Assembly (NCBI GenBank): GCA_030600605.1
Contig: JAUVLT010000003.1
Span: 1 to 50,298 of the forward strand
Direction: 5' to 3'
Origin: Mycoplasmatota bacterium
Lineage (GTDB): Bacteria > Bacillota_I > Bacilli_A > Izemoplasmatales > Izemoplasmataceae
Length of the DNA: 50,298 nt
Positions within the stretch are counted from its first letter, which is position 1, and each line of letters starts with the position of its first letter. The position numbers were made by a program, and so were the translations under genes. This document shows positions 11,198-21,245 of the stretch, piece after piece. Under the pieces are notes generated by a model. The model was given only the letters and a program-made list of their open reading frames with translations, was not told the DNA's origin and made no database searches.

Positions 11198-14100
11198 TTG
11201 AAAAAGAAAGATTTAAAGAGTTTTGATATAGCATCTTACGACATTGAGATCGAATATAATTCGAAAATTGCGCCAATCAAGAAAAAAATTTTAAAATCGA
11301 ATAAAAACCATGAAAAAAAGTCTTTGAAATCACACAAAGACTTTTTGACAAAGGAAAAACAATCTAAAGAAAAACTTAAAGTTCTTTCTGAAAAAGCGAT
11401 ACTTAAAGGGCAAAGAATTGAAAAAGCCGTTGAGAATAAATTAATTAAATTAAGAGCAAGAGATCAAAGAATAAATAAGGAATTTAGTTTATTTAAAACA
11501 CTTGAAAAAGAGAGAAATGCCATTAAAATTGGTGAAATTGATCAAGTTATTAAAGATTTAAATACATTTGAAAAGGAAGATATTGGCACTATTCAAAAGA
11601 AATATCAAGAAAATGTTGAATCTTATGTTGAAAAACTTGATACTTATAACAATAATTTTGAAAATAATCGAAAAATTCATATTGAGCAAATTGAGGAATA
11701 CTCACAACTACTAAATAATAAGTTAAATGAGATTGATAATTTAAAAAAATTGCTTGACACTAATATTTCAGAAGCATTAGAAGCGTATATTATCAGCAAG
11801 AATACTGAAAATGAAGAAATTGATGCCTCTTTCACTGAAACAGAAAAATCTCTTAATAGTGAAACACAAAAAGTCAAAAAGTTATCCAATATTAAGGTTA
11901 AAAGCATAAAAACTGAAATTGAGGAAGCACAAAAACAATATTCTAATCGTTTTAATGAATATATTTCACATATTGAATTGAGTATTGAAAATTTGAAACA
12001 AAAATTTGAGGACCGAAAAGATATAATTGATAAAGATTTACAAATAAATTTAGAAAAACTCAATATTTCTAAAGAAGAACCTGAAGAGACATTGTCTAAA
12101 AAAGGTAAAAAGACAATCAGAATGAAAATTGATCTCTTTAATTTACGTGCTTCTACTACTAAAGAGTATGAAGAACGTATTTTGAATGAAAAAATTCTTC
12201 TTTTAGAACAAGAAATTGAATTAATTCGTACTACTTCAAACAACGAAATTACAAATTTGGAAAAACTTGAAGTATTTTTGCTTTGTGATCAGATTGAAAT
12301 AAAAGATACTGGAGATTATTTTAAAAATCTTAATGCATCTATCAAAAAAGAGCTTAATAGTTTTGAACTTTCCAATAATGACTATTTAGTTAAACATGAG
12401 AAGCTGAAAACTGAGTTTATTCGTAAGTATACTGATTTATTTGATAATTTTAAGAGAAGTCTTCTTTCGCTAAATAATTCATCAATTGATCAATTAACTG
12501 TTATCAATCAAGAATTAGATGAAATAAACAAGTATTTGGATACTTCAGAACCATTAAAAGAAATTGAAGTTAATAAACTTCGTGAAAATATTGAAGTAAC
12601 AGAAATTAAGGAAAGATATAATATTAAATATGCAAAACAAGAATATGAAACCAAATTGCTCAATAATGAGTCAATGAATATTATTCTAATTGAAGAAATG
12701 AATGTAAAAAATTTGATATCTGAGAATAATAAAGATATTACTGATGTGAAAAATAAGGAAATATTAGATAAAGCTACAGAAAAGGCTAAATTGAAACATA
12801 ATAAAGCAAGTGAAATATATAAATTACGTTTGAATAATACTAAATTAGAACGTAATATTTTAAAAAGTAATTATGAAACTGAATTAGAAGTATATGATTA
12901 TGAAAAAGAAATTACTCGATTAGAAGTTCAAAAAAATAATATTCTTATTTCAAAAGAAATATCTAATGGTATTGCTAATATTAAGACAGAAGCTAATTAT
13001 AAGATTGAGGTAATCGATAAACATCTTGAAGAAGAGTTACTAAAACATAATGAACAAGTAAGTCGACTTACTTATGAGCAAGATGCCTATTCTTCCAATT
13101 TAGATTTAGCTATTTCAAAGGAAAAACTTGCAATAGATAAACAGAAGAATAATATAATTGATAAGTTTCAAATTAAGTATGCAAGAATTGATGAGGCTCT
13201 TGATAGAGAAATAAAAGAGCCAACTTTAAATATGTCTAAATCTGAAAGTGTAATTAATGATCGTTTTAAAAAACTGGATGTAACCAATGATATATTTGCT
13301 GATTTTATTAAAAATAGTACTGAGGAATTATTTGATGAGAATCTTACAATTAATCAAATCAAAGAATTAGCAGCAAATAATTTATTAATATACGAAAAAT
13401 CTTCAAAGTATATTAGTAAAACCTACGAATCTTTAATTGAAGCCATTTCGTTTATGAATGAACTTAAAAAAAGATCCATATTAAACAAAATATCTTCTTC
13501 TACTGACCAAGGTTTTATTAAGAAACAAAAGAAACAACTAGTTAAGAAAGAAAACGAGAATAAGAAACAATTTGCTTCTATAGAATCATCTAAAAAAGAG
13601 AAAGATGTTTCAATTAAGAATAAAATTAAAACTGATTTGATTAAATTTTCTAAACAGAAAACTGATAATATTGGAAGTTTAAGAGAAATGGTTATAAACA
13701 TTTACGAATCTTGTTTTTTATCACTTAAAGATTTGCAGCAGAGTATTTTAAATGAGATTAAAGTCCTTTATTCTCCACTTACAAAGATGGATAAGGAACT
13801 TATATTAAACGCCGAGCTGAATTCTCAAAAGGCTAAAAAGCTAATTGAAAAGGAAAAAAATGAACGTTTGAAGCCTTTGGAAGATAAAGTAATTTCTTTT
13901 ATTGAAAAAATGGAAAGTGATCGTTTAACTAATTTTGAAAAGTTAGAAATACAAGTTCAAGAGTTTAAATCTAATATTCAGATTATTAAGCAAAATGCTT
14001 TAAATCAAATTAACGAAATTAATGTTGACAAGGATAAGCTTATTGATTCTAAAACTGAACAATTAAGAATTATCGAAGAATCAGAAGAAACAGAAATTGT

Positions 14101-14779
14101 GAAACAAATAGAAATTTTTGATAATCGTAAATCAGAATTAGAAAAGCTTTATAATGAAACATTAATAAAACTTCATGAAAAAGATGATGAAGCAAAAAAA
14201 ATCTATGAATATGAACAAAGAATATACAATATTGCTTTGGAAACCGTTACTTCTCGTTATAATGATGCTAATGTTAAAACAGAAAATGCGAATTTCTTAA
14301 GCATTAACGCAAATAATCAACAGGTTGAAAAAGTTAACAAAGATTCGGAAAAATATTTAAGAGTACTAAATCAAGAACTCCTTGATTTAACAAAGAAATT
14401 TGAAAAAAATATCTTTACAACAAGACCACGATTAGAAGAATCTATTGGGGATGCTCAAAAAGCAATCGAAATTGAAATTACTGCTAAAGAAGAACGTTTA
14501 GAGAACCTAATGGATACTCACTCTAGAGTTACTCAATCACTTGAAAACACTCTATTTACTTCTTTTCAAGATGGATATGAAAAATTAATATTAAATCTTA
14601 ATTATTATTTAGAAAAATATAAAGTAATTGGAGACGACTATAAAGCTTCAATTGACTCTTCAAATGTTGTTATATCTGAAAATAACATCATTTTTACTAA
14701 TGCTTTATTTGAATTAAGTAACAAAAAACATAATGATATTGAACAAAAACTATTAGAGATTAATAAGAAAATCACCTAG
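11198..14779 (+). CDS. giant coiled-coil protein, no recognised family (1193 aa from the TTG start)
   Basis: Long uninterrupted ORF, K/E/N/I/L-rich with heptad-like character, very poor in Pro/Gly/Cys, no Trp seen, no obvious signal peptide or TM. SD aggagg precedes TTG at 11198 (ORF track uses GTG 11189). Confidence 0.85.
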   Translation: MKKKDLKSFDIASYDIEIEYNSKIAPIKKKILKSNKNHEKKSLKSHKDFLTKEKQSKEKLKVLSEKAILKGQRIEKAVENKLIKLRARDQRINKEFSLFKTLEKERNAIKIGEIDQVIKDLNTFEKEDIGTIQKKYQENVESYVEKLDTYNNNFENNRKIHIEQIEEYSQLLNNKLNEIDNLKKLLDTNISEALEAYIISKNTENEEIDASFTETEKSLNSETQKVKKLSNIKVKSIKTEIEEAQKQYSNRFNEYISHIELSIENLKQKFEDRKDIIDKDLQINLEKLNISKEEPEETLSKKGKKTIRMKIDLFNLRASTTKEYEERILNEKILLLEQEIELIRTTSNNEITNLEKLEVFLLCDQIEIKDTGDYFKNLNASIKKELNSFELSNNDYLVKHEKLKTEFIRKYTDLFDNFKRSLLSLNNSSIDQLTVINQELDEINKYLDTSEPLKEIEVNKLRENIEVTEIKERYNIKYAKQEYETKLLNNESMNIILIEEMNVKNLISENNKDITDVKNKEILDKATEKAKLKHNKASEIYKLRLNNTKLERNILKSNYETELEVYDYEKEITRLEVQKNNILISKEISNGIANIKTEANYKIEVIDKHLEEELLKHNEQVSRLTYEQDAYSSNLDLAISKEKLAIDKQKNNIIDKFQIKYARIDEALDREIKEPTLNMSKSESVINDRFKKLDVTNDIFADFIKNSTEELFDENLTINQIKELAANNLLIYEKSSKYISKTYESLIEAISFMNELKKRSILNKISSSTDQGFIKKQKKQLVKKENENKKQFASIESSKKEKDVSIKNKIKTDLIKFSKQKTDNIGSLREMVINIYESCFLSLKDLQQSILNEIKVLYSPLTKMDKELILNAELNSQKAKKLIEKEKNERLKPLEDKVISFIEKMESDRLTNFEKLEIQVQEFKSNIQIIKQNALNQINEINVDKDKLIDSKTEQLRIIEESEETEIVKQIEIFDNRKSELEKLYNETLIKLHEKDDEAKKIYEYEQRIYNIALETVTSRYNDANVKTENANFLSINANNQQVEKVNKDSEKYLRVLNQELLDLTKKFEKNIFTTRPRLEESIGDAQKAIEIEITAKEERLENLMDTHSRVTQSLENTLFTSFQDGYEKLILNLNYYLEKYKVIGDDYKASIDSSNVVISENNIIFTNALFELSNKKHNDIEQKLLEINKKIT

Positions 14780-14793
14780 AAAGGAGGTTTACT

Positions 14794-17730
14794 ATGGCAA
14801 AAGTCTTCAAAAGCAACTTACCCAAAATCATTTCTAAAGCTAACCGAGATATCTCAATTATTATTGAAAATGATATTGCAGCTGAGTCAAAACTACTTAA
14901 AGATTTAGTTGATCAAGTACTTAGTGCTAATTTAGAAGTGAAAAAGAAAAACAATCAAAGAATTACTGAAACAAAAAGAAAACTATCTGAACTCGATACA
15001 AAAATTCAAGATTTGAATATTTCGATTGATTTAGTTGATCGTGAAACAGTAATAAGACAATTAAACGAGATGATTGATGCAGAAAATAAAATATTTGCTG
15101 CACGTCAAGAAATTCGTTTCTTTGATAATGAAAAAACTCCAGCAAGATTAGACAATCTTGATATTATTTATAGAGAATTAATATCATCAATTCAAAAAGT
15201 TAATGTTTATGAAGAAAAATTCCGTAATGGATTGCTTAATAGTAATAATCTTCTTTTTAACAAACAGGTTGAGATTACTCAAGAAGCTATTAAAATAATG
15301 GACAAATTGTTTGATAGAAAAAAAACTTATGTTTATGATAAATTAGCTGAACGTCAAGACCTTACTGATAAAATCGAAAAATTAGAAGATGAATTTAACC
15401 AGTATATCGATTCTAATTTAGAGTTTTGTTATTCTTTGAGTGAAGTTTCTACTTCTGTTTTCACAGATATAGATGATGATACGTATATTAGTGAAAAGAT
15501 TCAAATTGATCACGAGAATACATTAATCGAAATAAATAAATCATTAGAAGTTTTAAAAGAAACTTATTTACAAAAGAAACAAATTATTGAACAAAGCTAT
15601 CTAGACTATAAAGACTCTGTTGATACTAAACTTGAAGCTAAAAATATTCAGTTATTAAATATAGAACGAAATGAACAAGAAATAATTGATGAAAAATTAA
15701 AAAATATTAGATTGCAAATAATTCACGCAGAGAAAAAAAATGATATTTCATCAATTCAAAAATTGATGAAACAATTTGAAAAAATAGAAAAATCAAAATC
15801 ATTAAAAGTTACAAAGAAAGTATTTAAGGAAGCAGAAACTATTACAAGAAAAACGCATATAAAGTCAACTAATCAACTTCAATCTTTAGAAACAAAGTAT
15901 GTTTCAGATTTGAATAAGAACGAACATAGCTTAATTTTGGAAAATATCAAATATGAAGAAGCGAAAATTCTATATAAAATTAAATCTGACTTCGCCGCAT
16001 TACAAGGTGATATTGGTGTTAATAAAAAACGCATAATAAACCTTAAAGATTTCTTAGACACAAAAATAAATGTAACTAAACAAATTTATAATTTAAAAAT
16101 AGAATTAAGACATGCAGAATTACAAATAATGAAGGATAATGAGTTATTAGAACAATCTTTAATTGGATCATTTAAAGAACTGCTATTAAAATTAAAACAA
16201 GTTGAGAACTCAAGAATTATTGCTTTAAAAGAAAATGTTAATAATCATACTATCATAAAACTTGAACAAGAATTTCAAGTTAAAAAAAGTATTGAATACA
16301 TTAAACTTGATCAAGAATTAATGGATATTGATAAACTTATCCTAAAAATGCGTAATGAAACATTAATTAAAAACGAAAAGATCAAAGAAGAGGCTAATTC
16401 AGAAATAATTTACCAAGAATCATTGATAAATATTGCCAATAAGGAACATGAACTCCAACTTATTAAAGTAAAATCATTATTTGAAAACGAGAGAAACCTA
16501 GCTCAAGAACAAATTGAGAGAATTAACTTGGGAGTGAAAGTTAATGATGCATTTGTTAAGACTACTTTAGAAAATCAATTATTGTTTGCTTCACAGCAAA
16601 TGAAATGTTCAGAAAGTGAATACGAGATTAGAGTTGAGAGTATTAATTTAACACATTCTCAAGAATTAGATTATGCAAATAAGAAAATAAATTATTATCG
16701 TCAAAAATATGAATACGAAAAAGCTAAAATAAACAAAGAATTGGAAGATAAACTAGAAGATTTAAATTATAAACTTCTACTATTTACTGATGAAAAAGAT
16801 AATAAAGAAATTAATGTTAAAATTGAAGTACTTAAATCAAAATTCAATAAAATGATCGAAGAAATTGAAATTGTTGAAAATGAGGATGTTGAAATTTCTC
16901 GTTATGAAGGAGTTATTGAAGCTGCCGATAATAGAGCTAGAGATGCTATTGAAGAGGCTTTATCACTAAAGACTCAAACAATTGATTCATTTGAAATACT
17001 CCATAGTCAAACAAAACAAAAATATGATTTAATTAAAGAAACTGACCAAACCGAAGAAACAAAAGGTATTATGCCTGTGTTAAATAATACTGCAATTTCA
17101 AGTGCTAGCGATCGCCTTGATAAAGCTATTCAAGAAGCCGATGAACTATATAAAGATAAAATAATTAAACCTAAAGAAATTATTTTACAAACTAAGGAAA
17201 TGTTAGAAAACCTTACTAGTAGTAAAGAAGCTGATGATTTTATCGAACAACAAGTAACGTTAAAAAAACAAACAATTGAGCAACATAAAGGACTTGTTAT
17301 AAAACTTCAAGAAGAAAAAGAAAAAGCACTATTACTTATTGAGGAAGGACTTGAAAAATCTAAAGAAAAAAATAGATTAGAAATAGCGAATTTAGAAAAA
17401 GGTTCATTTAAAGATGCGAAGTACCGTAACAAAGATAATATCGATAGTGATTACGCTAATCTATTTACTAAAGAAACAACAAAATGTAATAATTATATTC
17501 AAATAGTTAGTAAATTTCGAGATGAACGATTAAAGAGTTATGAAAAAGTAAACAAAGATACAAATCTTATGATTAAACAAACATTTAAACCGTATAAAAA
17601 GTATATTCGTTTTGCTTCAAAAGGCTTAAATGCCAAGAAAAAGGAACTAGCAAAGGAATATAGTAAAAAACTTAAGAAAGTTCGCAGCGAAGTCCAAAAT
17701 AAATTTAAGAAGATAATTGGAAACATATAA
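14794..17730 (+). CDS. giant coiled-coil protein, no recognised family (978 aa), lysine-rich C-terminus
   Basis: SD aaaggagg before ATG; 14 nt after the previous stop; same composition; C-terminus ...GLNAKKKELAKEYSKKLKKVRSEVQNKFKKIIGNI. Confidence 0.87.
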   Translation: MAKVFKSNLPKIISKANRDISIIIENDIAAESKLLKDLVDQVLSANLEVKKKNNQRITETKRKLSELDTKIQDLNISIDLVDRETVIRQLNEMIDAENKIFAARQEIRFFDNEKTPARLDNLDIIYRELISSIQKVNVYEEKFRNGLLNSNNLLFNKQVEITQEAIKIMDKLFDRKKTYVYDKLAERQDLTDKIEKLEDEFNQYIDSNLEFCYSLSEVSTSVFTDIDDDTYISEKIQIDHENTLIEINKSLEVLKETYLQKKQIIEQSYLDYKDSVDTKLEAKNIQLLNIERNEQEIIDEKLKNIRLQIIHAEKKNDISSIQKLMKQFEKIEKSKSLKVTKKVFKEAETITRKTHIKSTNQLQSLETKYVSDLNKNEHSLILENIKYEEAKILYKIKSDFAALQGDIGVNKKRIINLKDFLDTKINVTKQIYNLKIELRHAELQIMKDNELLEQSLIGSFKELLLKLKQVENSRIIALKENVNNHTIIKLEQEFQVKKSIEYIKLDQELMDIDKLILKMRNETLIKNEKIKEEANSEIIYQESLINIANKEHELQLIKVKSLFENERNLAQEQIERINLGVKVNDAFVKTTLENQLLFASQQMKCSESEYEIRVESINLTHSQELDYANKKINYYRQKYEYEKAKINKELEDKLEDLNYKLLLFTDEKDNKEINVKIEVLKSKFNKMIEEIEIVENEDVEISRYEGVIEAADNRARDAIEEALSLKTQTIDSFEILHSQTKQKYDLIKETDQTEETKGIMPVLNNTAISSASDRLDKAIQEADELYKDKIIKPKEIILQTKEMLENLTSSKEADDFIEQQVTLKKQTIEQHKGLVIKLQEEKEKALLLIEEGLEKSKEKNRLEIANLEKGSFKDAKYRNKDNIDSDYANLFTKETTKCNNYIQIVSKFRDERLKSYEKVNKDTNLMIKQTFKPYKKYIRFASKGLNAKKKELAKEYSKKLKKVRSEVQNKFKKIIGNI

Positions 17731-17759
17731 AAAACCATCATTTGATGATGGTTTTTTTT
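17729..17759. terminator. bidirectional terminator between coiled-coil operon and MATE gene
   Basis: aaaaaccatcatttgatgatggttttttt. Confidence 0.8.
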
Positions 17760-19149
17760 ATGTTATAGTTAAATTTTTAACCCATTTAAAGCTTTTAAAC
17801 CTCCACAATAACAAAACTAGTTTGATTATCTCTTCAACGTTAACAATTGCGACAATAACATAAAGAGGTAAATTACTATAAATACTTAATATGAAAGCTA
17901 GTGGCACACCAATCAACCATAATGGTCCAACTTCAGCTAAAAGAGAATATAGAGTATCTCCTCCAGCTCTAAGCGTTCCAACAATTTGAATAACATTGAC
18001 AAATTTTATAGGAATGTAGAAACTAAACACTTTTAATATTAACGAAATGCTTTCTCTTACTTCAATTGGTAAGTGACGGAATTGCGAGGCAATTGTATCA
18101 CTTAGTAAGAATAAAGCAACTCCAAATAGAATACCTGATATTAATGATATTTTTGTAAACTTTATTCCCCAGTGTTTTGCTATATCTAAGTTATTTTCAC
18201 CTAGTTTTTTTCCAATCATAATTGCACAAGCACTACTTAATCCAACCATAAATGCCCAAAATAGGCCCATAAAATGATTACTTATAACAATACTTGAAAT
18301 ACTTTCTTTATCAATATAGGCAAATGCAATAAGATAGAAACTCATTCCAAGTCCCCAAACTGTCTCGTTAAGCGCTACTGGTAAAGATTTTTTAAATAGC
18401 TTTGAAATAAAATCTTTTGTAATGTTTTTATATTCTTTAAATTTTACTTTAAATACATCTTGCTTAGAGTATAATAGGTAACTAATTAATAAAAGAGCTC
18501 CAAGTGTACTAGATATTGTAGTTGCTAGCGCTGCACCTTTTACTCCCATTTCCGGAAATCCCCAATTACCATTTATTAATAAGTAATTTAGAAATGTATT
18601 AGTAATAACTGTACCTATTGCTACCATTTGAGGGTACCATACTTTTTCGACACTCCTCATAAACATTCCTATAGCGGAGATTACTGTCATAGAGAAGTAT
18701 GAAAAGGCAGCAATTTTTAGATAATTAGCTCCAAATTCTTTAAATAAAGCACTTGATGATTCTACTGAATTATGATCAAATATACTAATTATAAATTCTG
18801 GGAAGAAAAATGCTAATATAAAGAATAATAATGATAATACTGCACCAATTGTAATTGTAATAATAAAAACTTTATGAATATTATTAATTTCCTTACTACC
18901 CCAGTATTGGGCTATGAAAATAGCTAATCCACTAAAGAAACCAAATTCAATCATTATTAGTAAGAAAGTAAACTGAGCACTAACACCAACCGCAGCAACA
19001 GCTAAAGTTCCAAGATTTGAAACCATAAACATATCAATAATACCAAGTAAACTAGTTAATAACTGTGCCAAAGTTATAGGTGTTGCTATTCTCATTACTT
19101 TCCGGTAGAAATATTCATTACTACTTTCATCTATTAAAGGTAGTTCCAT
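17758..19149 (-). CDS. MATE family efflux transporter
   Basis: 12-TM pattern; RIATPITLAQLLTSLLGIIDMFMVSNLGTLAVAAVGVSAQ, GVKGAALATTIS, IGKKLGENN, LRAGGDTLY. Confidence 0.93.
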   Translation of the reverse strand: MELPLIDESSNEYFYRKVMRIATPITLAQLLTSLLGIIDMFMVSNLGTLAVAAVGVSAQFTFLLIMIEFGFFSGLAIFIAQYWGSKEINNIHKVFIITITIGAVLSLLFFILAFFFPEFIISIFDHNSVESSSALFKEFGANYLKIAAFSYFSMTVISAIGMFMRSVEKVWYPQMVAIGTVITNTFLNYLLINGNWGFPEMGVKGAALATTISSTLGALLLISYLLYSKQDVFKVKFKEYKNITKDFISKLFKKSLPVALNETVWGLGMSFYLIAFAYIDKESISSIVISNHFMGLFWAFMVGLSSACAIMIGKKLGENNLDIAKHWGIKFTKISLISGILFGVALFLLSDTIASQFRHLPIEVRESISLILKVFSFYIPIKFVNVIQIVGTLRAGGDTLYSLLAEVGPLWLIGVPLAFILSIYSNLPLYVIVAIVNVEEIIKLVLLLWRFKSFKWVKNLTIT

Positions 19150-20325
19150 TTATTTTAAATCTTTCAAGAAGCTAGTTCCGTATCTAGCTTTTTTTGTTTT
19201 AAAATTGTCGCTTATTGTTGCTCCAATATCTGCAAATGTATCTCTAACTGGTAGTTCACCACCACCAATGCTTTTTGAATATACTAGTAATGGTACATAT
19301 TCTCTTGTATGGTCACTTCCTGGAAATGTTGGATCATTCCCATGATCGGCAGTTATAATAATAAGATCATCATCTCTCATTTTGTCCATAAGTTCACCAA
19401 GTTGACCATCAAATTCCTCTAAACAATCCTTATATCCTTTAGGATCTCTTCGGTGTCCGTATAAAGCATCAAAATCAACTAGATTTATATATGCAAGGCC
19501 AACAAAGTCTTTATCAGCGTATTCGATGTAGTTATTCATACCATGTTTATTTGATTTTTGTTTATAATATTCAGTTATACCTTCAGAGTCGTAAATATCT
19601 ACTATTTTACCAAATGAAATAACATCATAACCAACTTCTTTTAAATATACTAAAGCTGTATCCTCAAAAGGTTTAAGGGCATAGTCATGACGATTAGGTG
19701 TTCTTTTAAATTCACCTATTTTATTTCCTAAATAAGGTCTTGCAATTATTCTACCGACTTTCCATTTTTCTTTCATTGTCAATTCTCTAGCTATTTCACA
19801 TGCCTTATATAGTTCATCTAATGGAATTATCTCTTCATGTGCTGCAATTTGAAGAACAGAGTCAGCTGAAGTATAAACAATTAAATCTCCTGTTTTCATT
19901 TGATGTTCACCATATTCATCAAGAATTACGGTACCACTGCTAGCTTTATTTCCAACGATTTTGCGGCCTGTTCTTTTCTCAAGTTCACTAATTAGTTCTT
20001 GAGGAAATCCAGTTTCAGTAAAAGTAATAAATGGTTCTTCTATTTTTAGCCCCATTAATTCCCAATGTCCCGTCATTGTATCTTTTCCAACACTAATTTC
20101 TGCCAATTTTGAATGATATCAAATTAGATTATTATTTTTAGGAACACCAATTATATCGGTAATATTACCGTATCCTAATTTTTGCATATTTGGAAGTGAA
20201 ATCCCATTTGTAAATTCACTTATATGCTTTATTGTGTTTGCACCTTTATCTCCATAAGCATCTGAGTCAGGTAATTCACCAGCCCCGACACTATCAATAA
20301 CAATTAGAAATATTCTTTTAAACAT
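19150..20325 (-). pseudogene. deoB: phosphopentomutase interrupted by an in-frame TGA
   Basis: ORFs 20119-20325 (MFKRIFLIVIDSVGAGELPD...) and 19150-20106 (...[15 protein letters not shown]...[15 protein letters not shown]) are in the same frame, separated only by TGA at 20119-20121 and four sense codons; together they make a full-length DeoB. Confidence 0.85.
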
Positions 20326-21233
20326 TATAATTCCTCCTCTTTTTTAGCACGAGGATGAAATTCCTCGTAAACATTTTTTAGTCTTTTTTTACTTATATGT
20401 GTATATATTTGGGTGGTTGAGATATCCTCGTGACCCAGTAATTCTTGTACCATTCTTAAATTTACACCATTTTCTAATAAGTGTGATGCAAAACTATGTC
20501 TTAAAGTATGTGGACTTACATCTTTAGTAATTCCGGCTTTTATAGCTAGTTTCTTGAGAGTTTTATAAAATCCTACTCGACTAATTGGTGAACCGCTATT
20601 ATTAACAAAAACGATATCACCTGGTACTTTCTTTAATAAAGGTCTTCCTTTGTCTAGGTACCTTCTTAAAGAGTATCTTCCTTCTTCTCCTAATGGAACA
20701 ATTCGTTCTTTATTTCCTTTACCCATAATATTTAAAAATCCCATATTTAGATGTAAATCACCTAATTTTACACCGATTAATTCAGTTATCCTTAATCCGC
20801 TTCCATAAAGAAGTTCAAGCATTGCTCTATTTCTTAGCTCGAGTGGGTCATCTCCATCGGCCGCAATCATTAAAGCCTCAACTTCTTCTACAGATAAAAT
20901 TTGTGGCAACTTTTGTTCTTTTTTTGGTAAACTAATTCCAGCAGTAACGTTATTATAGACTAATTTTTCAAGCAAAAGGTATTTATGAAATGACCTAATA
21001 GCACTCATTTTTCGAGAAATACTTGAAGAAGTATTATGTTTCCTTTTAAGTCTTCCAATAAAGTTACGAATATGCTGTTTAGTAATATCCTCTGGATCTT
21101 TAATAAGATAGTTTTTGACTAAAAAATCAATATACTCAACTAAATCTGAGAGATAAGAACTAATTGAATTAGGACGTAGACCTTTGGTAACTCTCAAATA
21201 ATATTCATATTCTTTCAGTAATCTTTTTAACAT
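20325..21233 (-). CDS. xerD: tyrosine recombinase XerC/XerD type
   Basis: LLYGSGLRITELIGVKLGDL, SPHTLRHSFASHLLENGVNLRMVQELLGHEDISTTQIYTHI catalytic R-HxxR-H-Y. Confidence 0.9.
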   Translation of the reverse strand: MLKRLLKEYEYYLRVTKGLRPNSISSYLSDLVEYIDFLVKNYLIKDPEDITKQHIRNFIGRLKRKHNTSSSISRKMSAIRSFHKYLLLEKLVYNNVTAGISLPKKEQKLPQILSVEEVEALMIAADGDDPLELRNRAMLELLYGSGLRITELIGVKLGDLHLNMGFLNIMGKGNKERIVPLGEEGRYSLRRYLDKGRPLLKKVPGDIVFVNNSGSPISRVGFYKTLKKLAIKAGITKDVSPHTLRHSFASHLLENGVNLRMVQELLGHEDISTTQIYTHISKKRLKNVYEEFHPRAKKEEEL

Positions 21234-21245
21234 ATTTATCCTCCC

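Noticed and set aside
11677-12243. 188-aa minus-strand ORF inside the coiled-coil gene
   Set aside because: Antisense shadow of a long coding frame with low-complexity Ser/Leu/Phe composition and no SD; same for 13423-13701, 14963-15145, 15879-16061 and 17538-17741.
20119-20121. Selenocysteine at the deoB TGA
   Set aside because: Phosphopentomutases have no known catalytic Cys/Sec here; position corresponds to a small residue and no SECIS-like hairpin was evident.
20325-21233. XerD-type recombinase as sign of an integrated mobile element
   Set aside because: Sequence looks like a chromosomal XerC/D and sits among core genes; no att repeats, phage genes or tRNA seen nearby.
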